Translations under genes and position numbers: made by a program | DNA from: Caryophanales bacterium | Lineage (GTDB): Bacteria > Bacillota > Bacilli > Alicyclobacillales > SLC66 | Reading direction: 5' to 3' | DNA: 10,644 nt | Assembly: GCA_027341705.1 (NCBI GenBank) | Contig: DAIELO010000021.1 | Span: forward strand, 1 to 10,644 | Shown here: positions 1 through 7,724 of the stretch, piece by piece | Layout of the letters: the number at the start of each line of letters is the position of its first letter | Position numbering within the stretch: the first letter of the stretch is position 1 | Notes under the pieces: model-generated | The model's input: only the letters and a program-made list of their open reading frames with translations | Told to the model about the DNA's origin: nothing | Database searches by the model: none

Positions 1-37
1 CAGATCAGTTGAACTAATCTCTAAGCTTGAAGATTTC

Positions 38-64
38 GGCGCGGTGGCTCGCGCTTGTTTTTTT
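38..64 (+). terminator. Intrinsic terminator of the gene left of the window
   Basis: A GC-rich stem (GCGCG at 39-43 pairing with CGCGC at 50-54, six-base loop) is followed by TTGTTTTTTT at 55-64. This is the form of a factor-independent terminator on the + strand. It separates dacB from whatever lies upstream, leaving about 43 bases for a dacB promoter. I do not see a convincing promoter there. Confidence 0.6.
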
Positions 65-107
65 ATTCATGTAGTCTAAATTTTTTTTAGGCTTCTAGGA
101 GGACAAG

Positions 108-1247
108 ATGAGGCATAAAATTCAGATCAACAAGTATATTGCTGGACTGGTGATCAGTGTTTTTATGTTTAACGGTACTCAATGGAACGTGGAAGCTGCG
201 ACTTCAGTCCCATTTGTGCATGCTGCTTCTGCTTGTTTATTAGACGTAGGCAGTGGGCGAATTTTATATGAGAAAAATGGTCATGAACCAAGGAGAATCG
301 CAAGTTTGACCAAAATAGTGACAGGTTGGATCGCCATTAAAAGTAATAAGCTTGATCAAATCGTAACAGTTTCAGCGAATGCGGCACGACAAGAGGGTTC
401 TTCCGTGTATCTACGTGCGGGAGAAAAAATTAAAATGCGAGATTTACTCTATGCGATGATGATGCGTAGTGGTAATGATGCAGCGATGGCGATTGCAGAA
501 TCGGTCGCAGGATCAAGTCAACAGTTTGCACAGTTAATGAATGCGGAAGTGACGCATTTGCACTTAAAAAACACTCACTTTGTCAATCCTCATGGACTTG
601 ATCACAAAGACCATTATGCCAGTGCTGATGATTTTGCACGTTTAACCGCGCAAGCATTAAAAAATCCTTTGTTCCGACAAATTGTTAGCACAAAATACTA
701 CCGTATTGCACGCAGTACTGAGTTGCAAGGTATGAAGCTGAAAAATAAAAATAAATTTTTGTGGATGACAGAGCATGCAGATGGTGTAAAAACAGGGTAC
801 ACCAGAGCAGCCGGGAGATGTCTAGCGGCCTCGTCTAGTATCGATGGGAGACAGGTTGTTCTTATTGTTTTGGATGATCCATCAGACTGGAGCGATGCCA
901 AACAATTATTAAATTATGGGTTACAAGCGTACCACCGGGTGAATGTTGCGATGATGACACAAAAAGAGTTTTTCTTACCTGTTCAAGATGGAGTGACACA
1001 AAAAGTGAAAACAGCACCTAAATTTTCTATTTATTATCCTTTGCGTTCAGATGAGGATGCAAAGATTACTTATCGAATTGTGCAGCAAAAAAGCATAGCG
1101 CCAATCCATTTGGGTCAATCATTAGGAAATTTGTACGTGTCTCTGAACCACCAATTAATTGGTACCACACCACTTCTCGCTAAAGAAGCAATACCTGCTA
1201 AAAGTTGGTGGGGAAAACTAAAAGGATTATTCCCATCTAGCCGCTGA
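108..1247 (+). CDS. dacB: D-alanyl-D-alanine carboxypeptidase (sporulation PBP5*/DacB type)
   Basis: Serine-type DD-carboxypeptidase (peptidase family S11) that removes the terminal D-Ala from peptidoglycan stem peptides outside the membrane. The start has a perfect AGGAGG at 97-102. Residues 1 to about 31 form a signal peptide: basic start, hydrophobic stretch 11-21, probable cleavage near VEAA (28-31). The three penicillin-binding motifs are complete: SLTK 66-69 (nucleophile Ser66), SGN 121-123 and KTG 228-230. The C-terminal ~100 residues match the beta-rich PBP5 tail domain. At 379 residues it is close to B. subtilis DacB (382 from memory). SpmA follows after 21 bases, as in the B. subtilis dacB-spmA-spmB operon. 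That context favours the spore-cortex DacB over vegetative DacA or DacF, but sequence motifs alone do not separate them. The product would then adjust cortex cross-linking. Confidence 0.9.
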   Translation: MRHKIQINKYIAGLVISVFMFNGTQWNVEAATSVPFVHAASACLLDVGSGRILYEKNGHEPRRIASLTKIVTGWIAIKSNKLDQIVTVSANAARQEGSSVYLRAGEKIKMRDLLYAMMMRSGNDAAMAIAESVAGSSQQFAQLMNAEVTHLHLKNTHFVNPHGLDHKDHYASADDFARLTAQALKNPLFRQIVSTKYYRIARSTELQGMKLKNKNKFLWMTEHADGVKTGYTRAAGRCLAASSSIDGRQVVLIVLDDPSDWSDAKQLLNYGLQAYHRVNVAMMTQKEFFLPVQDGVTQKVKTAPKFSIYYPLRSDEDAKITYRIVQQKSIAPIHLGQSLGNLYVSLNHQLIGTTPLLAKEAIPAKSWWGKLKGLFPSSR

Positions 1248-1268
1248 ATTTCTGGGGAGGAAATCAGG

Positions 1269-1877
1269 TTGCTCAATATTATATGGTTTGCCCTGATGAT
1301 ATCAGGCATTATGGTTGCTTTTGTAACAGGTCATGTCCCGCAAGTGACAACTGGTTTGTGGGACGGTGCCAAATCTGGAGTGGAAGTTTCCATTGGACTG
1401 ATTAGTATTATCACATTTTGGTTGGGTATCATGAAAATTGCAGAGATGGCAGGTTTGATACAATCGCTGTCCAAATTGCTAAGGCCAATTGCCAAGTGGC
1501 TATTTCCATCCGTACCTGCCACGCATCCTGCAATGGGTGCGATTGTGGCAAACATGAGTGCTAATTTGCTTGGTCTTGGTAATGCAGCCACTCCATTGGG
1601 TCTCAGAGCGATGGAAGAATTACAAAAACTCAATCCATTTAAAGATCAAGCATCTGATGCGATGTGTACATTACTTGCGTTAAATACAGCAAGCCTTACT
1701 ATTATTCCCGCTACAATGATTGGACTACGCGCAGAATTTCACTCAAAAGGCCCAGCCGACATTGTATTACCTACTTTACTTGCTACATTTATTGCCACCA
1801 CAGCAGCAGTCATATTGGATCGCTTTTTTCGAAAACGATATTTCCAAAAAAATGCTGTTTGTTCTAGGGAACCGTAA
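1269..1877 (+). CDS. spmA: Spore maturation protein A
   Basis: Integral membrane protein of the nucleoside-recognition (Gate) domain family. In Bacillus it works with SpmB in dehydrating the spore core, and mutants give spores of lower density and heat resistance. The start is TTG, fixed by GGGGAGG at 1254-1260 eight bases upstream. There are hydrophobic segments at about 3-20, 40-57, 85-105, 133-152 and 167-183. The family signature NMSANLLGLGNAATPLGLRA spans 95-114. Length is 202 residues (B. subtilis SpmA is about 196). The reading frame ends directly against the spmB start, so translation is probably coupled. The transported or sensed molecule is not established for this family. I see no truncation or frameshift. 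Confidence 0.93.
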   Translation: MLNIIWFALMISGIMVAFVTGHVPQVTTGLWDGAKSGVEVSIGLISIITFWLGIMKIAEMAGLIQSLSKLLRPIAKWLFPSVPATHPAMGAIVANMSANLLGLGNAATPLGLRAMEELQKLNPFKDQASDAMCTLLALNTASLTIIPATMIGLRAEFHSKGPADIVLPTLLATFIATTAAVILDRFFRKRYFQKNAVCSREP

Positions 1878-2405
1878 ATGGTAGCGGAAATCTCTGCATG
1901 GGCACTGCCTTTGAGTCTGGCATTCATTCTAGTAGTAGCGGTAATGAGAAAGGTGCCATTATATGAGACATTCGTGCTTGGTGCCAAAGACGGATTCCCA
2001 ACGGCGATTAGTCTTATTCCGAATATCATAGGTATGATGGTTGCGGTGAGTGTATTTCGTAGTTCTGGTGCGTTGAATTTGCTTATTCATGCATTAAATC
2101 CATTATTTCAGTTTTTACATTTTCCTCCTGAATTATTGCCAATTGCCTTGCTCCGCCCTATCTCGGGCGCTAGTTCATTGGCATTAGTTACTGATATATT
2201 TAGGCATCACGGTCCAGATTCTCTGTTAGGACAAATTGCGGCCACGATGCAAGGTAGTACTGACACCACTCTTTACGTATTAACCGTATATTTTGGCAGT
2301 GTCGGCATTAAAAATCCACGTTATGCGGTTCAAGTGGGGTTGTGGTCTGATTTAGTCGGTGTCTTTGCCTCCGTTTTTGCGGTATATTTAATCATTGGGA
2401 AGTGA
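1878..2405 (+). CDS. spmB: Spore maturation protein B
   Basis: Partner of SpmA in spore core dehydration; also a Gate-domain membrane protein. The ATG follows the spmA TAA with no base between, and AGGGA at 1866-1870 inside the end of spmA serves as ribosome site. Hydrophobic segments lie at about 7-23, 43-60, 85-105 and 154-172. Conserved family stretches include RPISGASS at 93-100 and MQGSTDTT at 124-131, followed by a YFGSVGIK block at 138-145. Length is 175 residues against about 178 in B. subtilis. Zero spacing to spmA suggests both proteins are made in equal amounts and act together in one membrane complex, which is an inference. Confidence 0.93.
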   Translation: MVAEISAWALPLSLAFILVVAVMRKVPLYETFVLGAKDGFPTAISLIPNIIGMMVAVSVFRSSGALNLLIHALNPLFQFLHFPPELLPIALLRPISGASSLALVTDIFRHHGPDSLLGQIAATMQGSTDTTLYVLTVYFGSVGIKNPRYAVQVGLWSDLVGVFASVFAVYLIIGK

Positions 2406-2424
2406 ATTAAATAAAAAACAAATT

Positions 2425-2428
2425 GGAG
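2425..2428 (+). promoter_or_regulatory. Ribosome site that decides the rluB start
   Basis: GGAG at 2425-2428 lies nine bases before GTG 2438. The in-frame TTG at 2423 overlaps this site and has no Shine-Dalgarno sequence of its own at usable distance, so GTG 2438 is preferred. Confidence 0.6.
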
Positions 2429-2437
2429 ACTTCACAA

Positions 2438-3196
2438 GTGATTGACAACACAACAGAAAGGTTACAAAAAGCGATTGCCAAAAGAGGTATCGCTTCGCGC
2501 AGAAAAGCAGAGGAATATATTACGTCTGGGCGGGTACGCGTAAATGGCAAGGTGGTGACCGAACTAGGTGTCAAGGTGTCAGAATTGGATCGAATTGATG
2601 TGGATGGTGCCGCCATTGGAGATACCCAATCTTTCGTGTATATTTTATTTTATAAACCGATCAGAGTGATGAGCACATCTTCAGATCCACAAGGGCGAAA
2701 AACTGTTCATGATTTTTTAACTAATATTGATACGAGGGTTTATTCGGTAGGTCGATTGGATTATGAAACGAGCGGGTTGCTAATTTTGACTAACGATGGG
2801 GAATTAACCCATCGTTTAATGCATCCAGGTTTCGGTGTGGAAAAATCATATGAAGTGCTGGTGGCAGGTGAAGTGTCGCAACAAGCCATTATTTCGTTGC
2901 GTAAAGGAATTCTTTTAGATGGTAGGATGACGTCGCCTGCCTATGTGAGAATCTTAGGGAAGGACGCCACTTCTACCAAACTGGAAATCACGATTCACGA
3001 AGGACGCAATCGACAGGTCCGCAATATGATGGACTTTGTGGGTTATCCTTGTTTGAAATTAACCAGGGTGCGCTATGGTCCGCTTAATTTGCGAGGAATG
3101 CGACCTGGGGAATGGCGACATCTAACTGCGACAGAAGTAGATAGACTAAGGTCACTTACGATGGCTCAAAAACGTAATGGTAGATTGTCAAAATAA
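2438..3196 (+). CDS. rluB: 23S rRNA pseudouridine synthase RluB
   Basis: RsuA/RluB/RluE-family enzyme that converts a uridine of 23S rRNA (2605 in E. coli numbering) to pseudouridine. From the GTG start the protein has 252 residues. An S4 RNA-binding domain covers about 7-55 (RLQKAIAKRGIASRRKAEEYI region). The catalytic domain follows, with the active-site motif GRLDYETSGLL, where Asp108 is the expected catalytic residue, and a conserved EGRNRQVRNM block near 200. An in-frame TTG at 2423 would add five residues but lacks a ribosome site. The gene lies 32 bases behind spmB, the same place as ypuL/rluB in B. subtilis, and probably shares the dacB-spmAB transcript. No defects seen. Confidence 0.9.
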   Translation: MIDNTTERLQKAIAKRGIASRRKAEEYITSGRVRVNGKVVTELGVKVSELDRIDVDGAAIGDTQSFVYILFYKPIRVMSTSSDPQGRKTVHDFLTNIDTRVYSVGRLDYETSGLLILTNDGELTHRLMHPGFGVEKSYEVLVAGEVSQQAIISLRKGILLDGRMTSPAYVRILGKDATSTKLEITIHEGRNRQVRNMMDFVGYPCLKLTRVRYGPLNLRGMRPGEWRHLTATEVDRLRSLTMAQKRNGRLSK

Positions 3197-3205
3197 TGTT
3201 ATAAT
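3197..3205 (+). promoter_or_regulatory. Extended -10 promoter for resDE
   Basis: TGTTATAAT is a perfect extended -10 element (TGn plus consensus TATAAT at 3200-3205), starting right after the rluB stop. No good -35 lies 16-18 bases upstream (ATGGTA at 3177-3182), as is common for extended -10 promoters. Transcription would start near 3212, giving a leader of about 56 bases before the resD TTG. The leader holds a short GTCAC/GTGAC inverted repeat (3232-3236 and 3247-3251) just before the ribosome site. Confidence 0.55.
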
Positions 3206-3252
3206 TAAAGCGCATACATTTTTTTCTGTAAGTCACCATGATAGCAGTGACC

Positions 3253-3260
3253 AAGGAGGG
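3253..3260 (+). promoter_or_regulatory. Ribosome site that decides the resD start
   Basis: AAGGAGGG at 3253-3260 sits seven bases before TTG 3268. The upstream in-frame ATG at 3238 has no Shine-Dalgarno sequence and would place this strong site inside the gene, so TTG 3268 is the real start. Confidence 0.85.
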
Positions 3261-3267
3261 TCAAGCG

Positions 3268-3987
3268 TTGAATGAGGTTCATGAACGAATTCTTGTAGTC
3301 GATGATGAGGAGCGCATCCGCCGTCTAGTGCGGATGTATTTAGAGCGTAATGGATTTATTGTTGATGAAACTGATAATGGTACTTCTGCACTAAAAATGG
3401 CACTCGAAGAAGATTATGCATTAATTGTCTTAGATTTGATGTTACCAGGTATGGATGGGCGTGATGTATGTCTTGAACTTCGTCAGTATAAGGACACACC
3501 CGTGATTATGTTAACTGCAGCTGGTGATGAAAGTACACGTATTCACGGATTTGAACTAGGAGCCGATGATTATGTGGTCAAACCATTTAGCCCGCGTGAA
3601 TTGGTAATGCGCGTGAAAGCATTATTGCGAAGAGCGGGCAACACGATCCCCGAGACGATACAGCCTCCTAATTTGGGACATGTCCTCACTTTTCCAGGAC
3701 TCATCATTAATGTAGATGCCCGCAAAGTGTTAGTGGAGGAAGCGGAAGTATCGTTAACTCCCAAAGAATTTGAATTGCTGCTTTACCTCTCGCAACGTCC
3801 TGAAAAAGTATTTAGCCGTGAGGAATTGTTAAGGGATGTATGGAATTATCAATTTTTTGGCGATCAACGCACAGTCGATACGCATGTCAAGCGCTTACGA
3901 GAAAAATTGGGTAGGCTATCTGAACGCGTTCCTCAACACATTCATACTGTATGGGGGGTTGGATATAAGTTCGAGGTGGTCGAGTAG
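3268..3987 (+). CDS. resD: Response regulator ResD (OmpR family)
   Basis: DNA-binding response regulator of the ResDE system, which in Bacillus controls aerobic and anaerobic respiration genes under oxygen limitation and nitric oxide. The TTG start gives 239 residues (B. subtilis ResD 240). The receiver domain covers about 8-120, with acidic pocket D12/D13, phosphoacceptor D56 (in VLDLMLPGMDG), T83 and K105. The winged-helix domain covers about 140-237, with the typical SLTPKEFELL and RTVDTHVKRLREKL blocks and the end VWGVGYKFEVVE. These blocks match my memory of B. subtilis ResD closely. Its stop overlaps the resE start by one base. WalR and PhoP are related alternatives, but the rluB neighbour favours ResD. 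Confidence 0.92.
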   Translation: MNEVHERILVVDDEERIRRLVRMYLERNGFIVDETDNGTSALKMALEEDYALIVLDLMLPGMDGRDVCLELRQYKDTPVIMLTAAGDESTRIHGFELGADDYVVKPFSPRELVMRVKALLRRAGNTIPETIQPPNLGHVLTFPGLIINVDARKVLVEEAEVSLTPKEFELLLYLSQRPEKVFSREELLRDVWNYQFFGDQRTVDTHVKRLREKLGRLSERVPQHIHTVWGVGYKFEVVE

Positions 3988-5777
3988 TGATTCGACGTAG
4001 TGTCGTACTTAAGTTATGGCTTACTATCATTGTCTTGGTGGTCATTGTACTAGCCATTTTGGCAGTCTATTTACAACAATTTTTCAACTCGTATGTTGAT
4101 GCCATGCAAAAAAGCGACCTGTCTCGGCAGGCTATTACAATAAGTGAGATATTGCGTAAAGTACCTTCTCGAGATTTACAAAATAAAGTAAACCACGTGT
4201 TGTCTGTGTATCATAGTCATTATTACATTATTACGACAACAGGTAAACGCGCGATGCCGATAGAAAACTATATTAATTCCCTGCCTGCTTCACAAAAGCT
4301 GCAGCTAAACTCTAAGCTTCCGCTCATTTTCTCAGGGAAGCCAGCATTTTTATTAGCACCTGATCCACAAACTAATCTATTCACTATTATGCCCATTAAA
4401 GCTGATAATGGGCATATTTTAGCTTACTTAATTATTACTTTATCCAATCAAATCGCTGGGAATCCTACCGATTCGATTCCTGCGCTTATTATTTTCGCAG
4501 TGATATTGGTTGCTATTTTCACAACTGGCCTTGCATTTGTGGTGTCAAAAAATGTGTCAAGGCCACTTTTGGAAATGAACATCGCGGCGGAAAAATTGGC
4601 TAAAGGTCAGTTTGATATTCGTGTGCGTGTGGCTACTTTGGATGAAGTAGGCCGGCTTGGGAATACACTAAATCGTGTCGCCTCTGAACTGGAACGGTCA
4701 ATGCTTGCATTAACACAGGAAAAAGAACAAATGGCTGGGATTCTCAATGCCATGATGGATATGGTGATTGCCACTGATCGTAAAGGACATACGACACTCT
4801 TAAATCCTTCTGCAGAACAGTGGTTACGTCGGGCGCGCACCTTAAGTATTCGCGATCAGGAATCCACTACCAATGACCTTGGCGATTGGTTTAGTGAACT
4901 CAATTTGTTACAGCAAAAAGCACTGATCGCACGCCAACCAATTATTGCAGAATTGCATTGGCAAGGCAGGGACTTAGCAGTTAGTATGACGCCACTTTAT
5001 GAACCTGATCATGTGACAGGATTGCGCGGCACGTTGGCTGTCATGAGGGATATCACAGAAGAAAAACAACTGGATCGTTTGCGCAAAGATTTTGTTGCTA
5101 ACGTTTCTCATGAACTCCGCACACCATTGACGCTTTTACAGGGTTATGCGGAGGCGTTGATGGATAATTTCGGAGAAGAACCAGAACTGCAAGAAGAACT
5201 GATTAGAATTATTCACGATGAAACACTTCGCATGCGACGGTTAGTTAACGAATTATTGGATTTAGCTCAACTCGAATCAGGCCATTTTTCAATGCATTTA
5301 GAAAATATTGACTTATCAGCCATTGTGAAACGTGTGGTGAAAAAATTTCATGGCGCCATTTTGGAAAGGGGGTTACAATTACATTTAGAAGCAGATGCTA
5401 AAGTATTGCGTGTGTTAGGGGATGAAGATCGCTTAGAGCAAGTACTAACGAATCTTGTCGATAATGCATTGCGACATACTAAAAACGGAAGTATTACATT
5501 AAGGACAGAAGCTTCTGACCAACAGGCAGTGGTACGCGTCACTGATACTGGTGAAGGCATATCACAACAAGATTTGCCGTTCGTGTTTGAACGCTTTTAT
5601 AAGGCAGATAAAGCTAGGATACGAACAGGGGGCACCAGCGGGACTGGTGGTGGTACTGGGATTGGCCTTGCCATTGTGAGCAGTTTAATTCACGCGCATC
5701 ATGGGGAAATAGGTGTACAAAGTTCCGAAGGGATTGGTACTACATTTACGATTATCATACCATTGATTCAGGAATAA
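3987..5777 (+). CDS. resE: Sensor histidine kinase ResE
   Basis: Membrane kinase that phosphorylates ResD. The GTG start overlaps the resD TAG (TAGTG), with a ribosome site in GAGGTGGT at 3973-3980. Domain order: transmembrane segment about 10-30, extracytoplasmic region 31-160, second transmembrane segment about 163-186, HAMP 187-240, PAS 248-355, HisKA with phosphoacceptor H375 (VSHELRTP), then HATPase_c with N box N493 (DNALRH), G1 box DTGEGI 520-525, F box 532-537 and G2 box GGGTGIGLAI 554-563. Length is 596 residues, near B. subtilis ResE (about 593). The ATP lid before G2 carries a glycine-threonine-serine run (548-557) longer than usual. Translational coupling to resD is probable. All catalytic motifs are intact. 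Confidence 0.92.
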   Translation: MIRRSVVLKLWLTIIVLVVIVLAILAVYLQQFFNSYVDAMQKSDLSRQAITISEILRKVPSRDLQNKVNHVLSVYHSHYYIITTTGKRAMPIENYINSLPASQKLQLNSKLPLIFSGKPAFLLAPDPQTNLFTIMPIKADNGHILAYLIITLSNQIAGNPTDSIPALIIFAVILVAIFTTGLAFVVSKNVSRPLLEMNIAAEKLAKGQFDIRVRVATLDEVGRLGNTLNRVASELERSMLALTQEKEQMAGILNAMMDMVIATDRKGHTTLLNPSAEQWLRRARTLSIRDQESTTNDLGDWFSELNLLQQKALIARQPIIAELHWQGRDLAVSMTPLYEPDHVTGLRGTLAVMRDITEEKQLDRLRKDFVANVSHELRTPLTLLQGYAEALMDNFGEEPELQEELIRIIHDETLRMRRLVNELLDLAQLESGHFSMHLENIDLSAIVKRVVKKFHGAILERGLQLHLEADAKVLRVLGDEDRLEQVLTNLVDNALRHTKNGSITLRTEASDQQAVVRVTDTGEGISQQDLPFVFERFYKADKARIRTGGTSGTGGGTGIGLAIVSSLIHAHHGEIGVQSSEGIGTTFTIIIPLIQE

Positions 5778-5801
5778 TTAAGCTAATAAGGAGGTTGTGA
5801 A

Positions 5802-5966
5802 GTGGGTTGGGTGTATAGTGGCACGTTATACGACAGTAAATTTCAGGCAGGTTGCTATGCAACCCGAATTCGCGATGGTGAATTACTGACTCGCGTCCGA
5901 CTTCCTAATTATGTCTATGTATATCGAACAAAAAAAGGTCGTTATGGAGTGAAATATTCATGGTAA
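5802..5966 (+). CDS. Small unrecognised protein, 54 residues
   Basis: The GTG start is supported by AAGGAGG at 5788-5794, seven bases upstream, which is among the best ribosome sites in the window. The 54-residue product begins MGWVYSGTLYDSKF and ends KKGRYGVKYSW. It is basic, rich in Tyr/Trp/Arg/Lys/Gly, has one Cys (18), and has no membrane segment or signal peptide. Alternating polar and aromatic residues suggest a small all-beta fold, which is an inference. It sits 24 bases behind resE and overlaps the following PHP gene by seven bases, so it should be co-transcribed and translationally coupled with it. I do not recognise the family and assign no function. The strong ribosome site and tight packing argue that it is real despite its size. 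Confidence 0.7.
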   Translation: MGWVYSGTLYDSKFQAGCYATRIRDGELLTRVRLPNYVYVYRTKKGRYGVKYSW

Positions 5967-6775
5967 CAGATTACCATACGCATACGGAAAAAGGACCGTA
6001 TACAGTTGAGTGGCTAGAACATTTTCTTCGCGTAGCACAAGCTCGCGGCATTGAAGAATATGGCGTATCGGAGCATGCTTATCGCTTTCAACAGACTGCG
6101 CATTTGTTCGATAACCCTTGGATAAGAGAACGCAGAACGGAGAACATCGACGAATATTACAAAATGGTAGAAGCTGCGCGACATGTCGGTCATCGTGTAA
6201 AATTTGGTATTGAGCTTGATTTTATACCGGGCACTGAAGCTGCTTTAGAGCGATTTATCAAAGAGTACCCATTTGATTATGTCATTGGTTCCGTGCATTG
6301 GCTAGGCGATTTTGGTTTTGATCTTTTGGAAATGAAAGACAAATGGTTGAATCGGGATCTTAAGGCTACTTATGATGAATATTTTTCGATTCTTACCCAG
6401 ATGGTGGAGAGTAATCTTTTTGATTTTGTCGGTCATGCTGACGTAATTAAAGTGTTTGGTTATGAGCCTGATGATCCTATGTTTTTATCAGACTGGTATG
6501 AGCGTCTCGCGGAAACTTTCGCCAACAACAATGCAGTGATTGAAGTTTCGACAGCAGGATTGCGTAAACCGGTGGGTAAATTATATCCTGCGCCAGGATT
6601 ATTACAGGCTAGCTTTAACCGTCATGTTCCCATTGTGATCAATTCTGACGCTCATCGCCCAGAAGATGTGGGGGCAGATTATGAGCAGGCGCTTTCACTG
6701 GTGAAAGCAGTTGGTTATCAGGAATTAGTTACATTTTCTGGACGAAAACGTTCTTTGTCTCCCATTACATACTAG
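5960..6775 (+). CDS. PHP-family histidinol-phosphatase (HisK type)
   Basis: Polymerase-and-histidinol-phosphatase (PHP) superfamily metal-dependent phosphoesterase. The best family fit is HisK-type histidinol-phosphatase, which dephosphorylates L-histidinol phosphate in histidine biosynthesis. Metal ligands expected for the fold are present: H6 and H8 (DYHTHTE), E38/H39 (SEHAYRF), E85 (GIELDFIPG), H113 (GSVHWL), H159 (FVGHAD), and D230/H232 (NSDAHRPEDVG). The length of 271 residues is typical. The ATG is inside the end of the 54-residue gene, with GGAGTGA at 5946-5952 as ribosome site. No other histidine gene is in the window, so the substrate stays inferred; another sugar or nucleotide phosphate is possible. 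A PhzF-family gene follows after 12 bases. Confidence 0.8.
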   Translation: MVTDYHTHTEKGPYTVEWLEHFLRVAQARGIEEYGVSEHAYRFQQTAHLFDNPWIRERRTENIDEYYKMVEAARHVGHRVKFGIELDFIPGTEAALERFIKEYPFDYVIGSVHWLGDFGFDLLEMKDKWLNRDLKATYDEYFSILTQMVESNLFDFVGHADVIKVFGYEPDDPMFLSDWYERLAETFANNNAVIEVSTAGLRKPVGKLYPAPGLLQASFNRHVPIVINSDAHRPEDVGADYEQALSLVKAVGYQELVTFSGRKRSLSPITY

Positions 6776-6787
6776 AGGTGTATTGTT

Positions 6788-7654
6788 TTGAAGTTTTTTA
6801 TTGTGGATGTTTTTGCCGCGTCTAAATATCAGGGGAATCCACTTGCCGTATTGATTCCAGACAGGGAGATCAATACGACAGAAATGCAACAGATTGCCAA
6901 AGAGATTAATTTTTCTGAAACAGCATTCATTATGTCGGGAAAACAAGCCGATGGAGGATACAACGTTCGGATTTTTTCACCTGATGTTGAACTTCCGTTT
7001 GCAGGGCACCCCACGTTAGGTACTGCTTTTGTCATATCACAGGTGTATGAGAGCGGGTTGGCAACGAAAATATTGTTAAATCTGTCAGTAGGTCAAATCC
7101 CTGTGACAATCGATGAGAACGAATTGACCATGAAGCAAAACCAACCAACGTTTGGTCGGGTTTTTGTGGATTCTAGTGATGTAACCGACATGTTGTCTTT
7201 ACAAATGAGCGACATTGATGAACGATTTCCGATTCAAGTGGTATCTACCGGTCTACCCTCCCTCATCATTCCAGTCAAGACGCTCGCTGCACTTCAAAAA
7301 TGCCGAGTACATCATGAGCTGTACCAAGCTTTTCTTGATCATCAACTTAAGGCAAATGTACTGCTTTTTACCCCAGGGGAGAATGGTTCATCTATTCCGT
7401 TACACGTGCGTGTGTTTGTGGATGAGTCGGGTTTTTTTGAAGACCCAGCCACTGGCAGTGCAAATGGCAATTTGGCTGCTTATTTGTTGTCGCATCAGTA
7501 TTTTGGTCTCTCCAAAATTCATTATCACGTAGTGCAGGGTGTTGAAATGGGCCGACCTTCATTAATCAATGTTGACGCGGAATTAGATGCGGATGAATTT
7601 CAACTATACGTTGGCGGCAAGGTGTTTTTCGTAGCAAAAGGGGACTGGGACTAG
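6788..7654 (+). CDS. PhzF-family isomerase/epimerase-like protein
   Basis: Member of the PhzF family, with the diaminopimelate-epimerase fold of two similar halves. The family is named for the phenazine enzyme PhzF, but most members have unknown substrates. The TTG start is fixed by AGAGGTG at 6774-6780. Seen: GNPLAV 16-21, SETAF 43-47 with Glu44 at the position of the PhzF catalytic glutamate, FAGHPTLGTA 71-80, DPATGSANG 219-227, and GRPS 255-258. Length is 288 residues, normal for the family. There are no phenazine or other natural-product genes nearby, so phenazine synthesis is not supported. A small-molecule isomerase of unknown substrate is the honest call. It is probably the last gene of the resD-to-phzF transcript. 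No Cys pair typical of proline racemase was seen. Confidence 0.85.
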   Translation: MKFFIVDVFAASKYQGNPLAVLIPDREINTTEMQQIAKEINFSETAFIMSGKQADGGYNVRIFSPDVELPFAGHPTLGTAFVISQVYESGLATKILLNLSVGQIPVTIDENELTMKQNQPTFGRVFVDSSDVTDMLSLQMSDIDERFPIQVVSTGLPSLIIPVKTLAALQKCRVHHELYQAFLDHQLKANVLLFTPGENGSSIPLHVRVFVDESGFFEDPATGSANGNLAAYLLSHQYFGLSKIHYHVVQGVEMGRPSLINVDAELDADEFQLYVGGKVFFVAKGDWD

Positions 7655-7694
7655 AGTTAGCGAAAACCAGGTTTCGCGCTGTATTAATAGTAGA

Positions 7695-7724
7695 TGCCCT
7701 ATCCTAGTTGCGAGCAATAGGGCA
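7695..7724. terminator. Hairpin between convergent genes, possible bidirectional terminator
   Basis: TGCCCTAT (7695-7702) and ATAGGGCA (7717-7724) pair perfectly over 8 bases, and TTGC/GCAA can pair inside the loop. A second, smaller hairpin GCGAAA/TTTCGC lies at 7660-7677. They sit between the converging phzF stop and the minus-strand gene end. Neither is followed by a good T run, so termination is only inferred from place and symmetry. Confidence 0.35.

Noticed and set aside
65..97. A sporulation sigma-E promoter for dacB (CATGTAGT at 68-75 looks a little like a sigma-E -10)
   Set aside because: The -35 region 14-15 bases upstream is GC-rich terminator sequence and does not fit. The match is too weak to report.
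3185..3205. TTGTCA at 3185-3190 as -35 for the TATAAT at 3200-3205
   Set aside because: The spacer is only 9 bases, far too short; the extended -10 explains the promoter better.
7215..7532. A 105-residue + strand frame inside phzF
   Set aside because: It lies wholly within the well-supported PhzF frame, has low-quality composition and no ribosome site.
6788..7654. Phenazine biosynthesis locus
   Set aside because: Only a PhzF-family protein is present. None of the other phenazine genes are nearby, and most family members are unrelated to phenazines.
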